From NCBI GenBank assembly GCA_016790225.1, contig JAEUOZ010000058.1, positions 1-64,000 of the forward strand: DNA of 64,000 nt. Reading direction: 5' to 3'. This document shows, piece by piece, positions 7,493 to 16,336 of this stretch. This stretch comes from Rubrivivax sp. GTDB taxonomy: Bacteria; Pseudomonadota; Gammaproteobacteria; Burkholderiales; Burkholderiaceae. The position numbers and the translations under genes were made by a program. The notes beneath the pieces are model-generated. The model searched no databases, was not told where the DNA came from, and saw nothing but the letters and a program-made list of their open reading frames with translations. The first letter of the stretch is position 1. Every line of letters starts with the position of its first letter.

Positions 7493-9277
7493 GTGGACCA
7501 GACCGATATCTCGGCACCCGACTATTTCCACAAGGTCGTCGATTGCCAATGGGCCTGCCCGGCGCACACGCCGGTCCCCGAATATATCCGGCTGATCGCG
7601 GGCAAGCGCTTCGCCGACGCCTACATGGTCAACTGGAAATCGAACGTGTTCCCCGGCGTGCTGGGGCGCACCTGCGACAGGCCGTGCGAGCCCGCCTGCC
7701 GGCGCGGCCGCGTCGAGGAGGAACCCGTCGCGATCTGCCGCCTGAAGCGCGTCGCCGCCGACAACAAGGGCGACGTGTCCGGCCGCATGCCGACTGCCGC
7801 CGCGCGCAACGGCAAGCGCGTAGCCGTGATCGGTGCGGGCCCCGCCTCGCTGACGGTCGCGCGCGACCTGCTGGCGGCCGGCTATCACGTGACGATCTAC
7901 GAGCAGGACCCGTTCGCCGGCGGCATGATCCGCACGCAGATCCCCAAGTTCCGCCTGCCCGAGGAAGTGATCGACGAGGAAGTCGGCTACATCCTGGCGC
8001 TGGAGCCCGAGCTGCGCCTGGGCAAGCGCGTGGAAAGCCTGAAGGCCGTGATCGACGAGGGCTACGACGCCGTGTTCGTGGGCTGCGGCGCGCCGCGCGC
8101 GCGCGACCTCGACGTGCCCGGCCGCAAGGAGGCGGCGAAGCGCATCCATCTCGGGATCGACTGGCTGTCGTCGGTCTCGTTCGGCCACACCACGTCGGTC
8201 GGCAGGCGCGTGATCGTGCTGGGCGGCGGCAACACGGCGATGGATTGCTGCCGCTCGGCCCGCCGGCTGGGCGGCGAAGAGGTGACCGTCGTCGTGCGCT
8301 CGGGCTTCGAGGAGATGAAGGCCTCGCCCTGGGAGAAGGAAGACGCCCAGCACGAGGGGATTCCGATCCGGAACTTCCTCGTGCCCAAGGAAGTGCTGCA
8401 CGACGGCGGAAAGCTCGCCGGCATGCGCTTCACGAAGGTGAAGCCCGAGATCGACGCCAAGGGCCGGCGCAATCTCGTGCCCACCGGCGAACCGGACGTC
8501 GACATCCCGTGCGACGACGTGCTCGTCGCGATCGGGCAGGAGAACAGCTTCCCGTGGATCGAGCGCGACATCGGGCTCGAGTTCGACAAATCCGGCATGC
8601 CGAAGGTCGATCCGGTCACGCTGCGCTCGACCCATCCCAAGGTCTTCTTCGGCGGCGACGCGGCGTTCGGACCGAAGAACATCATCTGGGCCGTGGCGCA
8701 CGGGCACGAGGCGGCCGTGTCGATCGACCGCATGTGCCACGGGCTCGATCCCGCCGCGCGCCCGGCGCCCGGCACGTCGCTCGTCAGCCAGAAGATGGGC
8801 ATCCACGAGTGGTCCTACGACAACGACATCGCGAACGACCTGCGCCACAAGGTGCCGCAGCGCGAGCCGTCGGAGACGCTGAAGAACATCAGGATCGAAG
8901 TCGAGCTCGGCTACGACGACAGGCTCGCCTACAAGGAAGCCGAACGCTGCCTCAACTGCGACGTGCAGACGGTCTTCACGCCCAAGCTGTGCATCGAGTG
9001 CGACGCGTGCGTCGACATCTGCCCGATGGACTCGATCACCTTCACCGAAGACGGGCCGGAGGCCGACCTGCGCACGCGGCTGACCGCCCCGGCCACGAAC
9101 CTTTCCCAGGACATCTACGTTTCGCACGGCCTCAAGACCGGGCGCATCATGGCCAAGGACGAGGACGTCTGCCTGCATTGCGGCCTGTGCGCCGAACGCT
9201 GTCCCACCGGTGCGTGGGACATGCGCAAGTTCCTGCTCGAAACCACACAGGCGGGTCACGCATGCCGCAGAGGCTAG
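7493..9277 (+). CDS. GltD-like flavo/iron-sulfur NAD(P)H oxidoreductase with C-terminal ferredoxin domain
   Basis: Protein of 594 residues resembling glutamate synthase small subunit. The N-terminal cysteine cluster (CQWACPAHTPVPEY; TCDRPCEPACRRG) would hold 4Fe-4S centres, followed by the FAD site (VIGAGPASLTVA) and the pyridine-nucleotide site (VLGGGNTAMDCC). Unlike GltD itself it continues into two ferredoxin motifs, CIECDACVDICP and CLHCGLCAERCP. It overlaps the oxidoreductase alpha gene by 16 bases, so it probably passes electrons between NAD(P)H and the 2-oxoacid enzyme. GTG start supported by GGGAGG upstream. Confidence 0.85.
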   Translation: MDQTDISAPDYFHKVVDCQWACPAHTPVPEYIRLIAGKRFADAYMVNWKSNVFPGVLGRTCDRPCEPACRRGRVEEEPVAICRLKRVAADNKGDVSGRMPTAAARNGKRVAVIGAGPASLTVARDLLAAGYHVTIYEQDPFAGGMIRTQIPKFRLPEEVIDEEVGYILALEPELRLGKRVESLKAVIDEGYDAVFVGCGAPRARDLDVPGRKEAAKRIHLGIDWLSSVSFGHTTSVGRRVIVLGGGNTAMDCCRSARRLGGEEVTVVVRSGFEEMKASPWEKEDAQHEGIPIRNFLVPKEVLHDGGKLAGMRFTKVKPEIDAKGRRNLVPTGEPDVDIPCDDVLVAIGQENSFPWIERDIGLEFDKSGMPKVDPVTLRSTHPKVFFGGDAAFGPKNIIWAVAHGHEAAVSIDRMCHGLDPAARPAPGTSLVSQKMGIHEWSYDNDIANDLRHKVPQREPSETLKNIRIEVELGYDDRLAYKEAERCLNCDVQTVFTPKLCIECDACVDICPMDSITFTEDGPEADLRTRLTAPATNLSQDIYVSHGLKTGRIMAKDEDVCLHCGLCAERCPTGAWDMRKFLLETTQAGHACRRG

Positions 9278-11103
9278 AAGCGACGAACGACTTCGTCGTC
9301 AAGTTCGCGAACGTCAACGGCTCGGGTTCGGCTTCCGCCAACCAGCTCTTCGCCAAGGCGATCCTGCGCATGGGGGTGCCGGCCACGCCGCGCAACATCT
9401 TCCCCTCGAACATCCAGGGCCTGCCGACCTGGTACGAGGTGCGCGTCTCCGAGAAGGGCTGGCTGGGTGCGCGCGGCGGGGTCGATCTCGCCGTCGCGAT
9501 GAACCCGCAGACCTGGGACCGCGACGTGAAGGAGATCGAGCCAGGCGGCTATCTCTTCTACGACAGCTCGAAGCCGATGCCGGAATCGAAGTTCCGCAAG
9601 GACATCAACGTCGTCGGCGTGCCGCTGACCGAGATGTGCAACCGCACCTACACCGATCCGCGCCAGCGCCAGCTTTTCAAGAACATCGTCTATGTCGGCG
9701 CGCTGTCGGCGCTGCTGCAGATCGAGCCGCAGGTGGTCGAGCGGCTGCTGGCCGAACAGTTCAAGGGCAAGGACAAGCTGATCGAGCCCAACGTCAAGGC
9801 GTTCCACATGGGCCGCGACTGGGCGCTCGAACATCTGGAATGCCCGCTGGGCATCCGGCTCGAACGGCGCGACGCGATCGGCGACAAGATCTTCCTCGAA
9901 GGCAATTCCGCCGCGGCCCTGGGTGCCGTCTATGGCGGGGCCAGCGTGTGCGCCTGGTATCCGATCACGCCGTCCTCCTCGCTCGCCGAGGCGTTCGAGA
10001 AGCACTGCCGGCGCTTCCGCACCGACAAGGAGACCGGCCAGGGCCGCTACGCGATCGTGCAGGCCGAGGACGAGCTTTCGTCCATCGGCATGGTGATCGG
10101 TGCCGCATGGAACGGGGCGCGCGCCTTCACCGCCACGTCGGGGCCGGGCATTTCGCTGATGCAGGAGTTCCTCGGTCTCGCCTATTTCGCCGAGATCCCG
10201 GCCGTCGTGTTCGACGTGCAGCGCGGCGGCCCGTCGACCGGCATGCCGACGCGCAACCAGCAGTCCGACGTGCTGACCTGCGCCTACGCGAGCCACGGCG
10301 ACACCAAGCACGTGCTGCTGTTCCCCGAAGACCCGCGCGAGTGCTTCGAGTTCGGCGCCATGGCCTTCGATCTCGCCGACCGGCTGCAGACGCCGATCTT
10401 CGTGCTGCTGGAACTGGAGATCGGCATGAACGAGCGGCTGTGCGCGCCGCTGGCCTGGGACCCGGCGCGCAAGCTCGACCGCGGCAAGGTGATGTCGGCG
10501 GCCGATCTCGATTCCGCCCGCCAGTTCGGGCGCTATCTCGACGTCGACGGCGACGGGATCGCCTACCGCACGCTGCCCGGCACGCACCCGACCAAGGGCG
10601 CCTTCTTCACGCGCGGCACCACCAAGGACCGGATGGCGCGCTATTCGGAGGAAGGCCCGGATTACGTCGAGAACATGGAGCGGCTGCTGAAGAAATTCGG
10701 CACCGCGAAGAAGCTGGTTCCGCCGGCGGTCCGGCGCGACGCGCGCAAGCCCACGCGCCACGGCGTGATCTACTACGGCTCGACCAGCCCCGCGATGGAC
10801 GAAGCGCTCGACCGGCTGCAGGAGAAGGACATCCATCTCGACGCGCTGCGCGTGCGCGCCTTCCCGTTCGGCGAAGAGGTCGAGGCGTTCGTCGCCGACC
10901 ACGACTCGGTCTTCCTCGTCGAGCAGAACCGCGACGCGCAGCTGCGCACGCTGCTGGTCAACGAATGCGGGATCGACCCGGCGCGCATCGTGCCGGTGCT
11001 GAACTACGACGGGAACCCGATCACGGCCCGCTTCATCGTGTCGGCCATCGCCGACCGGATGACGGGTGCCAACGTCACCAAGCTTCGCAAGGCCGTGCCA
11101 TGA
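9262..11103 (+). CDS. 2-oxoacid:acceptor oxidoreductase, fused gamma-alpha subunit
   Basis: Protein of 613 residues. The first roughly 200 residues form the gamma (catalytic-acceptor) domain (FVVKFANVNGSGSASANQLF) and the rest the alpha pyrimidine-binding domain, recognised by WYPITPSSSLAEAFEKH and VQAEDELSSIGM. The KorA/OorA family oxidises a 2-oxoacid with CoA, reducing ferredoxin; 2-oxoglutarate is the commonest substrate, but the sequence alone does not settle this. ATG at 9262 lies inside the upstream gene (16-base overlap), and its stop overlaps the beta subunit start (ATGA). Confidence 0.9.
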   Translation: MPQRLEATNDFVVKFANVNGSGSASANQLFAKAILRMGVPATPRNIFPSNIQGLPTWYEVRVSEKGWLGARGGVDLAVAMNPQTWDRDVKEIEPGGYLFYDSSKPMPESKFRKDINVVGVPLTEMCNRTYTDPRQRQLFKNIVYVGALSALLQIEPQVVERLLAEQFKGKDKLIEPNVKAFHMGRDWALEHLECPLGIRLERRDAIGDKIFLEGNSAAALGAVYGGASVCAWYPITPSSSLAEAFEKHCRRFRTDKETGQGRYAIVQAEDELSSIGMVIGAAWNGARAFTATSGPGISLMQEFLGLAYFAEIPAVVFDVQRGGPSTGMPTRNQQSDVLTCAYASHGDTKHVLLFPEDPRECFEFGAMAFDLADRLQTPIFVLLELEIGMNERLCAPLAWDPARKLDRGKVMSAADLDSARQFGRYLDVDGDGIAYRTLPGTHPTKGAFFTRGTTKDRMARYSEEGPDYVENMERLLKKFGTAKKLVPPAVRRDARKPTRHGVIYYGSTSPAMDEALDRLQEKDIHLDALRVRAFPFGEEVEAFVADHDSVFLVEQNRDAQLRTLLVNECGIDPARIVPVLNYDGNPITARFIVSAIADRMTGANVTKLRKAVP

Positions 11104-12155
11104 CCTACCTGCCCAAGCCGAAGTTCCGCCATCCCGACCTGCCGACCAACGCGCTCGGCTTCACGCGGCGCGACTACGAGGGCGCCGTCTCGACGCTCTG
11201 CGCGGGCTGCGGGCACGATTCGATCTCGGCCGCGATCATCCAGGCCTGCTTCGAGCTGTCGCTGCCGCCGCACCGCATCGCCAAGCTCTCGGGCATCGGC
11301 TGCTCGTCGAAGACGCCGACCTATTTCCTGGGGGCGAGCCACGGCTTCAACTCGGTGCACGGGCGCATGCCCTCGGTGCTGACGGGGGCGAACCTCGCCA
11401 ACCGCGATCTCGTCTATCTGGGCGTGTCGGGCGACGGCGATTCCGCGTCCATCGGGCTCGGCCAGTTCGCGCATTCGATCCGGCGCGGCGTCAACATGCT
11501 CTATATCGTCGAGAACAACGGCGTCTACGGCCTCACCAAGGGCCAGTTCTCGGCCACGGCCGATCGCGGCAGCGTGGCCAAGAAGGGCACGGTCAACCAC
11601 GACGCGCCCGTCGATCTGGTGGGCCTGGCCCTGCAGCTGGGCGCCACCTACGTGGCGCGCGGCTTCAGTGGCGACAAGGCACAGCTCGTGCCGCTGATCG
11701 AAGGCGCCATCCGCCACGGCGGCGCGGCCTTCATCGATGTGGTGAGCCCTTGCGTGACCTTCAACAACCACGCGGGCAGCACCAAGAGCTACGACTACGT
11801 GCGCGAGCACAACGAGGCCGTGAGCCGCATCGACTTCATCGATCTGGCGCCGGAGCAGACGGCATCCCCCGCGCCGGGAGAAGTGATCGAGCTGCCGCAG
11901 CCCGACGGCAGCCTGATGCGCCTGCGCAAGCTGCACGCCGATCACGACCCCACGGACCGGCGTGCGGCCATGAACCATGTGCAGGCCCTGCAGGCCGAAG
12001 GCGAGATCCCCACCGGGCTGCTCTATGTGGATCCTCAGGCGACCGATCTGCACGCGTCCCTGAAGACCGTGCAGCGGCCCTTGAACACCCTGGGCGAAGC
12101 CGAGCTCTGCCCGGGGCCCGAGGTGCTGGCAAGGCTGAACGCCAGCCTGCGCTGA
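11100..12155 (+). CDS. 2-oxoacid:ferredoxin oxidoreductase beta subunit, composite gene
   Basis: Thiamine-diphosphate-binding beta subunit of 351 residues. CAGCGHDSI, LSGIGCSS and the GDGDSASIG metal/ThDP motif are intact, so the frame encodes a plausible complete enzyme partnering the preceding alpha subunit. Its codon use changes abruptly part-way. Up to about base 11,560 serine is written TCG/TCC 14 times and AGC once; afterwards AGC/AGT 8 times and TCC twice. Everything left of the switch resembles an alphaproteobacterium and everything right a Burkholderiales genome. It is therefore either a recombinant gene or an assembly chimera within a conserved stretch. Confidence 0.85.
   Translation: MTYLPKPKFRHPDLPTNALGFTRRDYEGAVSTLCAGCGHDSISAAIIQACFELSLPPHRIAKLSGIGCSSKTPTYFLGASHGFNSVHGRMPSVLTGANLANRDLVYLGVSGDGDSASIGLGQFAHSIRRGVNMLYIVENNGVYGLTKGQFSATADRGSVAKKGTVNHDAPVDLVGLALQLGATYVARGFSGDKAQLVPLIEGAIRHGGAAFIDVVSPCVTFNNHAGSTKSYDYVREHNEAVSRIDFIDLAPEQTASPAPGEVIELPQPDGSLMRLRKLHADHDPTDRRAAMNHVQALQAEGEIPTGLLYVDPQATDLHASLKTVQRPLNTLGEAELCPGPEVLARLNASLR
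11530..11575. other. Composition breakpoint (possible contig chimera or recombination joint)
   Basis: This is the interval where codon habit and downstream gene content change, inside the conserved ThDP-binding half of the beta-subunit gene. The last TCG serine lies in the FSAT codons at about 11,550 and the first of the AGC-type serines a few codons later. No insertion-sequence ends, tRNA or att-like repeat flank the point. Boundaries are estimated by eye from codons. Confidence 0.55.
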
Positions 12156-12177
12156 ATCGTCAGAGGTCGGTGGGGTT

Positions 12178-12231
12178 GCTCAGGGCGGGGGACCCGCCCA
12201 GCCCGCTCAGGGCGGGGGACCCGCCCAGCCC
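12178..12231. repeat. Two tandem 27-bp units, each forming a GC-rich hairpin
   Basis: GGGCGGG-GGA-CCCGCCC occurs at 12183-12199 and again at 12210-12226, giving two perfect 7-bp stems with 3-base loops, 27 bases apart. A third, degenerate unit seems to follow (CACGGTGGGC). The repeat sits between two convergent genes and probably ends transcription or stabilises both messages; no T-tract is present. It may be a dispersed REP-like element of the right-hand genome. Confidence 0.7.
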
Positions 12232-12233
12232 AC

Positions 12234-13496
12234 TCACGGTGGGCTGGTGCCAAACCGGCCGACACCGCCCGGCAGGCTGACGCCGGTCTTCCCGGTCAGC
12301 TGGCGCGTGATCGCGGCCTTGATCACCAGGTTCAGCGGCGGCAGGTTTTCCGATACGGCCAGCACCGCCCGGCGGGCGAGCTTCACCGGGGCGAGCTCGG
12401 TCGTGAAGAGCTTGACGATGGCATTGGTGCCCAGGTAGGTGGGCAGGGTGCTGCGGCGGTGCTCGTCGGCATAACGCTGCAGCACCGTGGCGCTGCCGAA
12501 ATCCTTGCCGGCAGCCCGGGCCTCCTGCAGCGCCTGCGTGAGCACTTCCACGCCATAGAGCCCGAAGTTGTAGCCATGGGCCGTGACCGGGTGCATGCCC
12601 ACGGCAGCATCGCCGATCAGCGCGAAGCGATGGCCGCTGAAGCGATGAGCATAGACACCCACCAGCGGATAGTGGTGGCGCGGCCCGGCCGGTTTCAGGG
12701 CGCCCAGCGCGCCGGGCGCCTGGGCCTGCACACGCTCGACGAACTGCGCGTCGGTCAGGGCCAGCCACTCGGGCGCCTGGTGGCTGTCCACCGTGATCAC
12801 GGCCGAGCACTGGCGGCCGTTCATCGGCAGCATCGCCAGGGTATTGCCGTAGCGGAAACACTCCCAGGCGATGCCGTCGGAATCGTTCTCATGCGTGACC
12901 CGGCCCACCACCACGCTGCGCGCAAAGTCGTGCACCGAAGCGCCGATGCCCGCCATGCGGCGCACGTTGGAAAAGCGGCTGTCGGCCGCCACCACCAGCG
13001 GTGCACGCAGCTGCCGGCCATCGCCCAGCGTGATGCCGGCCCGATCGGGTTGCAGCGTGAGGCCGGTGACAGCCGCGCCGCACATCACGTTGACGCCGGG
13101 CCGGCTTTGCGCGGCTTGCCAGGCGGCTTCGCGGATCAGGTGGTTGGGCACCAGGAAGCCCAGGGCCTCCAGCCCCGTGCCGCTGGCCGAGAAATTGAGC
13201 AGCGAAGCCTGCGCCTCGCCATCCAGCACCTTGGCCGCCCGCAGCGGCGCGATCACGTCCTGCGGCAGGCGCTCCCACAGGCCCAGCGACTCCATGATGC
13301 GCCGCCCCCGGTGCGTGAGAGCGATGTCGCGCCCGTCTTCGGCCGGATGCTCGACGGCGGCCTGCACAGCCTGCTCCACCACCTGGCAGCGAAAACCGGC
13401 ATCGGCCAGCGAACAGGCCAGCGCCAGCCCGGCCGGGCCCGCGCCGACGATCAGGACATCACAGTCGAAGGAAGTGTGCTCTGCCATGCGGGCCAT
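12234..13496 (-). CDS. FAD-dependent hydroxylase of the UbiH/UbiF/UbiM family
   Basis: Flavin monooxygenase of 420 residues. The FAD motif DVLIVGAGPAGLALA is near residue 14, the middle motif appears as VVAADSRFSNVRR, and the second FAD motif is FALIGDAAVGMHPVTAHGYN. This family hydroxylates the ring of ubiquinone precursors; DGRDIALTHRGRRIMESLG is reminiscent of UbiM, but I cannot separate the subtypes. ATG at 13496 and 13487 are both possible; neither has a good ribosome site. It stands alone, convergent with the oxidoreductase operon across the tandem hairpins. Confidence 0.85.
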   Translation of the reverse strand: MARMAEHTSFDCDVLIVGAGPAGLALACSLADAGFRCQVVEQAVQAAVEHPAEDGRDIALTHRGRRIMESLGLWERLPQDVIAPLRAAKVLDGEAQASLLNFSASGTGLEALGFLVPNHLIREAAWQAAQSRPGVNVMCGAAVTGLTLQPDRAGITLGDGRQLRAPLVVAADSRFSNVRRMAGIGASVHDFARSVVVGRVTHENDSDGIAWECFRYGNTLAMLPMNGRQCSAVITVDSHQAPEWLALTDAQFVERVQAQAPGALGALKPAGPRHHYPLVGVYAHRFSGHRFALIGDAAVGMHPVTAHGYNFGLYGVEVLTQALQEARAAGKDFGSATVLQRYADEHRRSTLPTYLGTNAIVKLFTTELAPVKLARRAVLAVSENLPPLNLVIKAAITRQLTGKTGVSLPGGVGRFGTSPP

Positions 13497-13578
13497 GATA
13501 AGGGCCGCGATGCGGGCCGGTGCAGGCAGTGCACGACCCGGCAGCGTGCAGGGCTGTGCCGATGCGCCGAAGCGTCGT

Positions 13579-14241
13579 TCAGCGAATGCGCGCCGAGGCC
13601 ACGATGCTGTCCACGCTCTTGATGTTGCGTTCGTAGAAGGACAGCCGAGGGGCGGTGTACGTGATGACGAACAGTTCACCGTTGCGGACTGCGCCCCAGC
13701 CCGTACCTCGCAGCCTGACGTCATCGATCTTGCGGATGCTCGAAAAGTCGAACCGGAAGCCGTTCTGTCCGGCAAAGGTCTCAGGCTGCACGCGGTCCAG
13801 CGTGAACGTCGATCCCCCGCGCGAGAACAGGGTCTCGAACAGCGTCACGATCTCGGCGGTTCGCATGGTCGATCGAAAGGCCAGCGGCTGGGTGCCCTTG
13901 GGCTCGCTGGGTGTGGGTGCCAGCAATTCGCCGTCCTTGAGCCCCACATAGAACCTCAGGGCATCGACGTACACGCCATCCTGGGTCCATACGGTGGCGC
14001 TCTCGCCGAAGCCGGCGGCAAACTGGTTCCACGGTCTGTCCAGGGTGAGCACGAGCCGGTCCTTGACGACCATCTCGCCCGTGGCGACATGGGTGATCTG
14101 CGCACATCCGGCCGCCAGCGTGGTCGCTGCGAGAGCCGTCAATCCGTGCAGCATGCGGCGCCGACCGGCAGACGGCGCCGGGCAAGTGCTCAACGGGGCC
14201 AGGGCCTTGCGGGACTGCGGGCGCACGGTGTACGGGGTCAT
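13579..14241 (-). CDS. Lipoprotein, unknown
   Basis: A 220-residue product with a lipobox (LAATTLAAGCAQ) near residue 45. The start at 14241 overlaps the stop of the upstream protease gene (ATGA), supporting the long N-terminus, although an internal Met just before the hydrophobic stretch would make a more typical signal sequence. The mature part is a single mixed domain with no recognised family. As the third gene of a coupled set with an M48 protease and another exported protein, it probably acts in the envelope with them. Confidence 0.7.
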   Translation of the reverse strand: MTPYTVRPQSRKALAPLSTCPAPSAGRRRMLHGLTALAATTLAAGCAQITHVATGEMVVKDRLVLTLDRPWNQFAAGFGESATVWTQDGVYVDALRFYVGLKDGELLAPTPSEPKGTQPLAFRSTMRTAEIVTLFETLFSRGGSTFTLDRVQPETFAGQNGFRFDFSSIRKIDDVRLRGTGWGAVRNGELFVITYTAPRLSFYERNIKSVDSIVASARIR

Positions 14242-15302
14242 TTGAGTTCCTCGATCGATTGCTGGATCAGCGCGGCATCCGGCGCCGCCGGCGCCTGATC
14301 CAGGTAGCGTTGAAAGGCCATCCGCGCTGCGGGACGGTCCTCCCGGCGCTTCAGCGCAAAGCCCAGGGCCCGATGGGTCGTCGGGGGCGCGCGGCCGCTG
14401 TCAGCGGCCGCATGAAGATCGAGCATTGCAAGATCCACGTCACCGTCCTGCCCCCGCTTGAGCAGCGCCTCGCCGCGGAAGTACTGCAGTTCGGGCTGAC
14501 CCGGCTCGCGCTCCAACAGGCGACCGAGCAGCGCCACGCTCTCGAACGGCCGGTCGCGCTTGAGCTCGTCTTCCAGCAGGCCGTATCGCAGAGGCGCCAG
14601 CACCGCACGAAACTCCGCCTCGCCGGTGCGGCCGCCAGTTGCCGAGCCCAACTGTTCAAGCGTCTGCCGGCGCTCGTCCGAAGGCGGATGGGAGGCAAAC
14701 AGCACGCTGGTGCGTGTCGGGTCGGCGCCCGGCGTGGCCTTCATCTCGGCCAGCAGGTTGGCCCAGACGCGGGAGGCTTCCCGTGTGTCGTAGCCGGCGC
14801 CGCGCATCAGTAACAGGCTGATGCGGTCGGCCTCGCGCTCCTTGTCGCGCGAAAAGGCCATCATGCCGGCTGCGTTGGCCAACTGGCCGACCAGGCCGAC
14901 CAGGCCGAACATGCCCAGGAACGTGCCCAATGCGGAACGGCTCTTCAGATCCCGCATCATTTCCAGGGTGTGGCGACGCAGGTAGTGCCCGATCTCATGG
15001 CCGATGACCGCAGCGAGCTGTGCCTCGTTCTCCACGCGAAGCAGCAGGCCGCTCCAGACCTGCATCGTGCCGTTGGGTGCCATGTTGGCGTTGAAGTACG
15101 GTGCGCGGACGGGATAGACGCGCAGATCGGCGCAGTGGCTGCCGCCCAGCGCGCAGGTCAGCTGCGTCAGGTAGCTGGCGAGCGGCTCTTCACGCATGCG
15201 GAACGGGCTGCGTCGCAGCCGCGTTTCCTCGCGATCCATCAGGGCCCACAAGCCACCCTCGTCGGATGCGAGATCCGGGTCGCTCGAAGCGGGCCGGCGC
15301 AT
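14238..15302 (-). CDS. M48-family zinc metalloprotease, catalytic part (apparent 5' frameshift)
   Basis: The catalytic site is VIGHEIGHYLRRH (HExxH) with the third zinc ligand in KEREADRIS. The C-terminal third looks TPR-like (ALLKRGQDGDVDLAM onward). As read, the 354-residue frame starts with an ATG that has no ribosome site and no signal peptide, although family members of this type (BepA/YfgC-like) are periplasmic. The missing signal peptide is present in the +1 frame immediately upstream (15429 down to about 15280), so one base appears to be inserted near 15,275-15,279. It is followed by the lipoprotein gene with ATGA overlap. Confidence 0.85.
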   Translation of the reverse strand: MRRPASSDPDLASDEGGLWALMDREETRLRRSPFRMREEPLASYLTQLTCALGGSHCADLRVYPVRAPYFNANMAPNGTMQVWSGLLLRVENEAQLAAVIGHEIGHYLRRHTLEMMRDLKSRSALGTFLGMFGLVGLVGQLANAAGMMAFSRDKEREADRISLLLMRGAGYDTREASRVWANLLAEMKATPGADPTRTSVLFASHPPSDERRQTLEQLGSATGGRTGEAEFRAVLAPLRYGLLEDELKRDRPFESVALLGRLLEREPGQPELQYFRGEALLKRGQDGDVDLAMLDLHAAADSGRAPPTTHRALGFALKRREDRPAARMAFQRYLDQAPAAPDAALIQQSIEELK

Positions 15303-15429
15303 TCCAGGAATCGTCCACGGGCGCAGGGTCCGCGGGCTGGGGCCCAGGCGCGGCGGGCTGCGCTGCGGCGACGCCGCCCAGAGCCGCGCAGTGCGCGCAG
15401 GCCCATCGCAAGAGGCCGCGCCGCTTCAC
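15280..15429 (-). pseudogene. Displaced N-terminus and signal peptide of the M48 protease
   Basis: From the GTG at 15429, which overlaps the stop of the preceding gene (GTGA), this frame reads a signal peptide (LLRWACAHCAALGGVAAAQ) and a Pro-rich linker, reaching FERPGSR before running into non-protein-like sequence that ends at 15190. Removing one G from the CCCGGATCT run would give FERPDLASDEGG and join smoothly to the protease frame. A sequencing or assembly error is as likely as a real mutation. Confidence 0.65.
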
Positions 15430-16232
15430 CGGACGTCAGGAAAGCCGGTCAGCAAGCTGGCCATCGACTCTTCGGCCGCCTTGGCATCGCGAAGGTCGCC
15501 GGCCATGCGGGCCAGTTGGTTCATCCACACCACCTGGCCGCTGCGCAGATCCACGAGCGAGGCCAGACCGATCTGCACGCCGCCTGAGATGCCGACTCCC
15601 AGCAGTGCCAGGCCGACCATCACGGCCTTGCGTTCCGCGCTGGCGTAGCTGTCCCGCACCCAGATGAACAACCCGTAGCGGGCGCCCGTCCTGGCAGCGA
15701 GCGGCTGCATGGCATCCCCGAGTGACCAGTTCAGTTGCCCGGCCTTGGTCGGCAGCGCAGCGGCGCCTGCCATGAGGTGATGCACCGCGATCGAGCGTGC
15801 GACAGCGGCCTGCAGGCCCAGTTGCTCGGCGAACTCGTCGGCTTCACGCTCGCTCATCTCGAGCAGCGCGACCTTCATCCGGGCCTGCCGGTCTGCCAGC
15901 GCCTGGCGCATGAAGCGCTGGGCCGCGGCGGTCCAGTCGGCCTTGGGTTCGGCAACGCCTCCCGCGCTCAGCTCGAACAGCTCGACATCCATCGGGACCA
16001 GCACGATCTTGTCGTCGGCCATCAGCGTGCTGAAGCCCGGCGCCAGCTGCCTCGAGCCAGCGGGTGCCGTCGCGGCAGCGCCAGCCGGCTGGGCATGGGC
16101 CGTGCCGCCCATCCCGAGCAGGAGTGACAGCAGCAGCACCAATGCCTGCACGGCCATGCGGGCATGGCGCCGAAACGACAAGTCGGACGCCTTGGCGTCG
16201 GGGAGGCGGGCTGCTGGGTGCAGGTCGGCCAT
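15426..16232 (-). CDS. Exported protein of unknown function
   Basis: Product of 268 residues; the ATG at 16232 has an AGGAG ribosome site 8 bases upstream, so the longer frame to 16280 is not used. Residues 25-45 are a signal sequence (MAVQALVLLLSLLLGMGGTA then HAQP). A second hydrophobic, Gly-rich stretch (VMVGLALLGVGISGGV) lies near residue 220 and may be a membrane segment or buried strand. It is the first gene of a three-gene coupled operon with the M48 protease and a lipoprotein. No family recognised. Confidence 0.65.
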   Translation of the reverse strand: MADLHPAARLPDAKASDLSFRRHARMAVQALVLLLSLLLGMGGTAHAQPAGAAATAPAGSRQLAPGFSTLMADDKIVLVPMDVELFELSAGGVAEPKADWTAAAQRFMRQALADRQARMKVALLEMSEREADEFAEQLGLQAAVARSIAVHHLMAGAAALPTKAGQLNWSLGDAMQPLAARTGARYGLFIWVRDSYASAERKAVMVGLALLGVGISGGVQIGLASLVDLRSGQVVWMNQLARMAGDLRDAKAAEESMASLLTGFPDVR

Positions 16233-16336
16233 TCTGGAGGCTCCTGGTGAACCACGGGAGGGAAAGCCGGCCATGATCACCGCCGGCCCCAGCCGCGTCG
16301 ATCCAAGAAACGAGGGGAGGCTCCGTCAGCGTCCGT

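Noticed and set aside
14238..15302. Reading the M48 protease as a complete cytoplasmic protein starting at 15,302
   Set aside because: The start has no ribosome site and no signal peptide, while a coupled GTG start with a signal peptide lies just upstream in the neighbouring frame.
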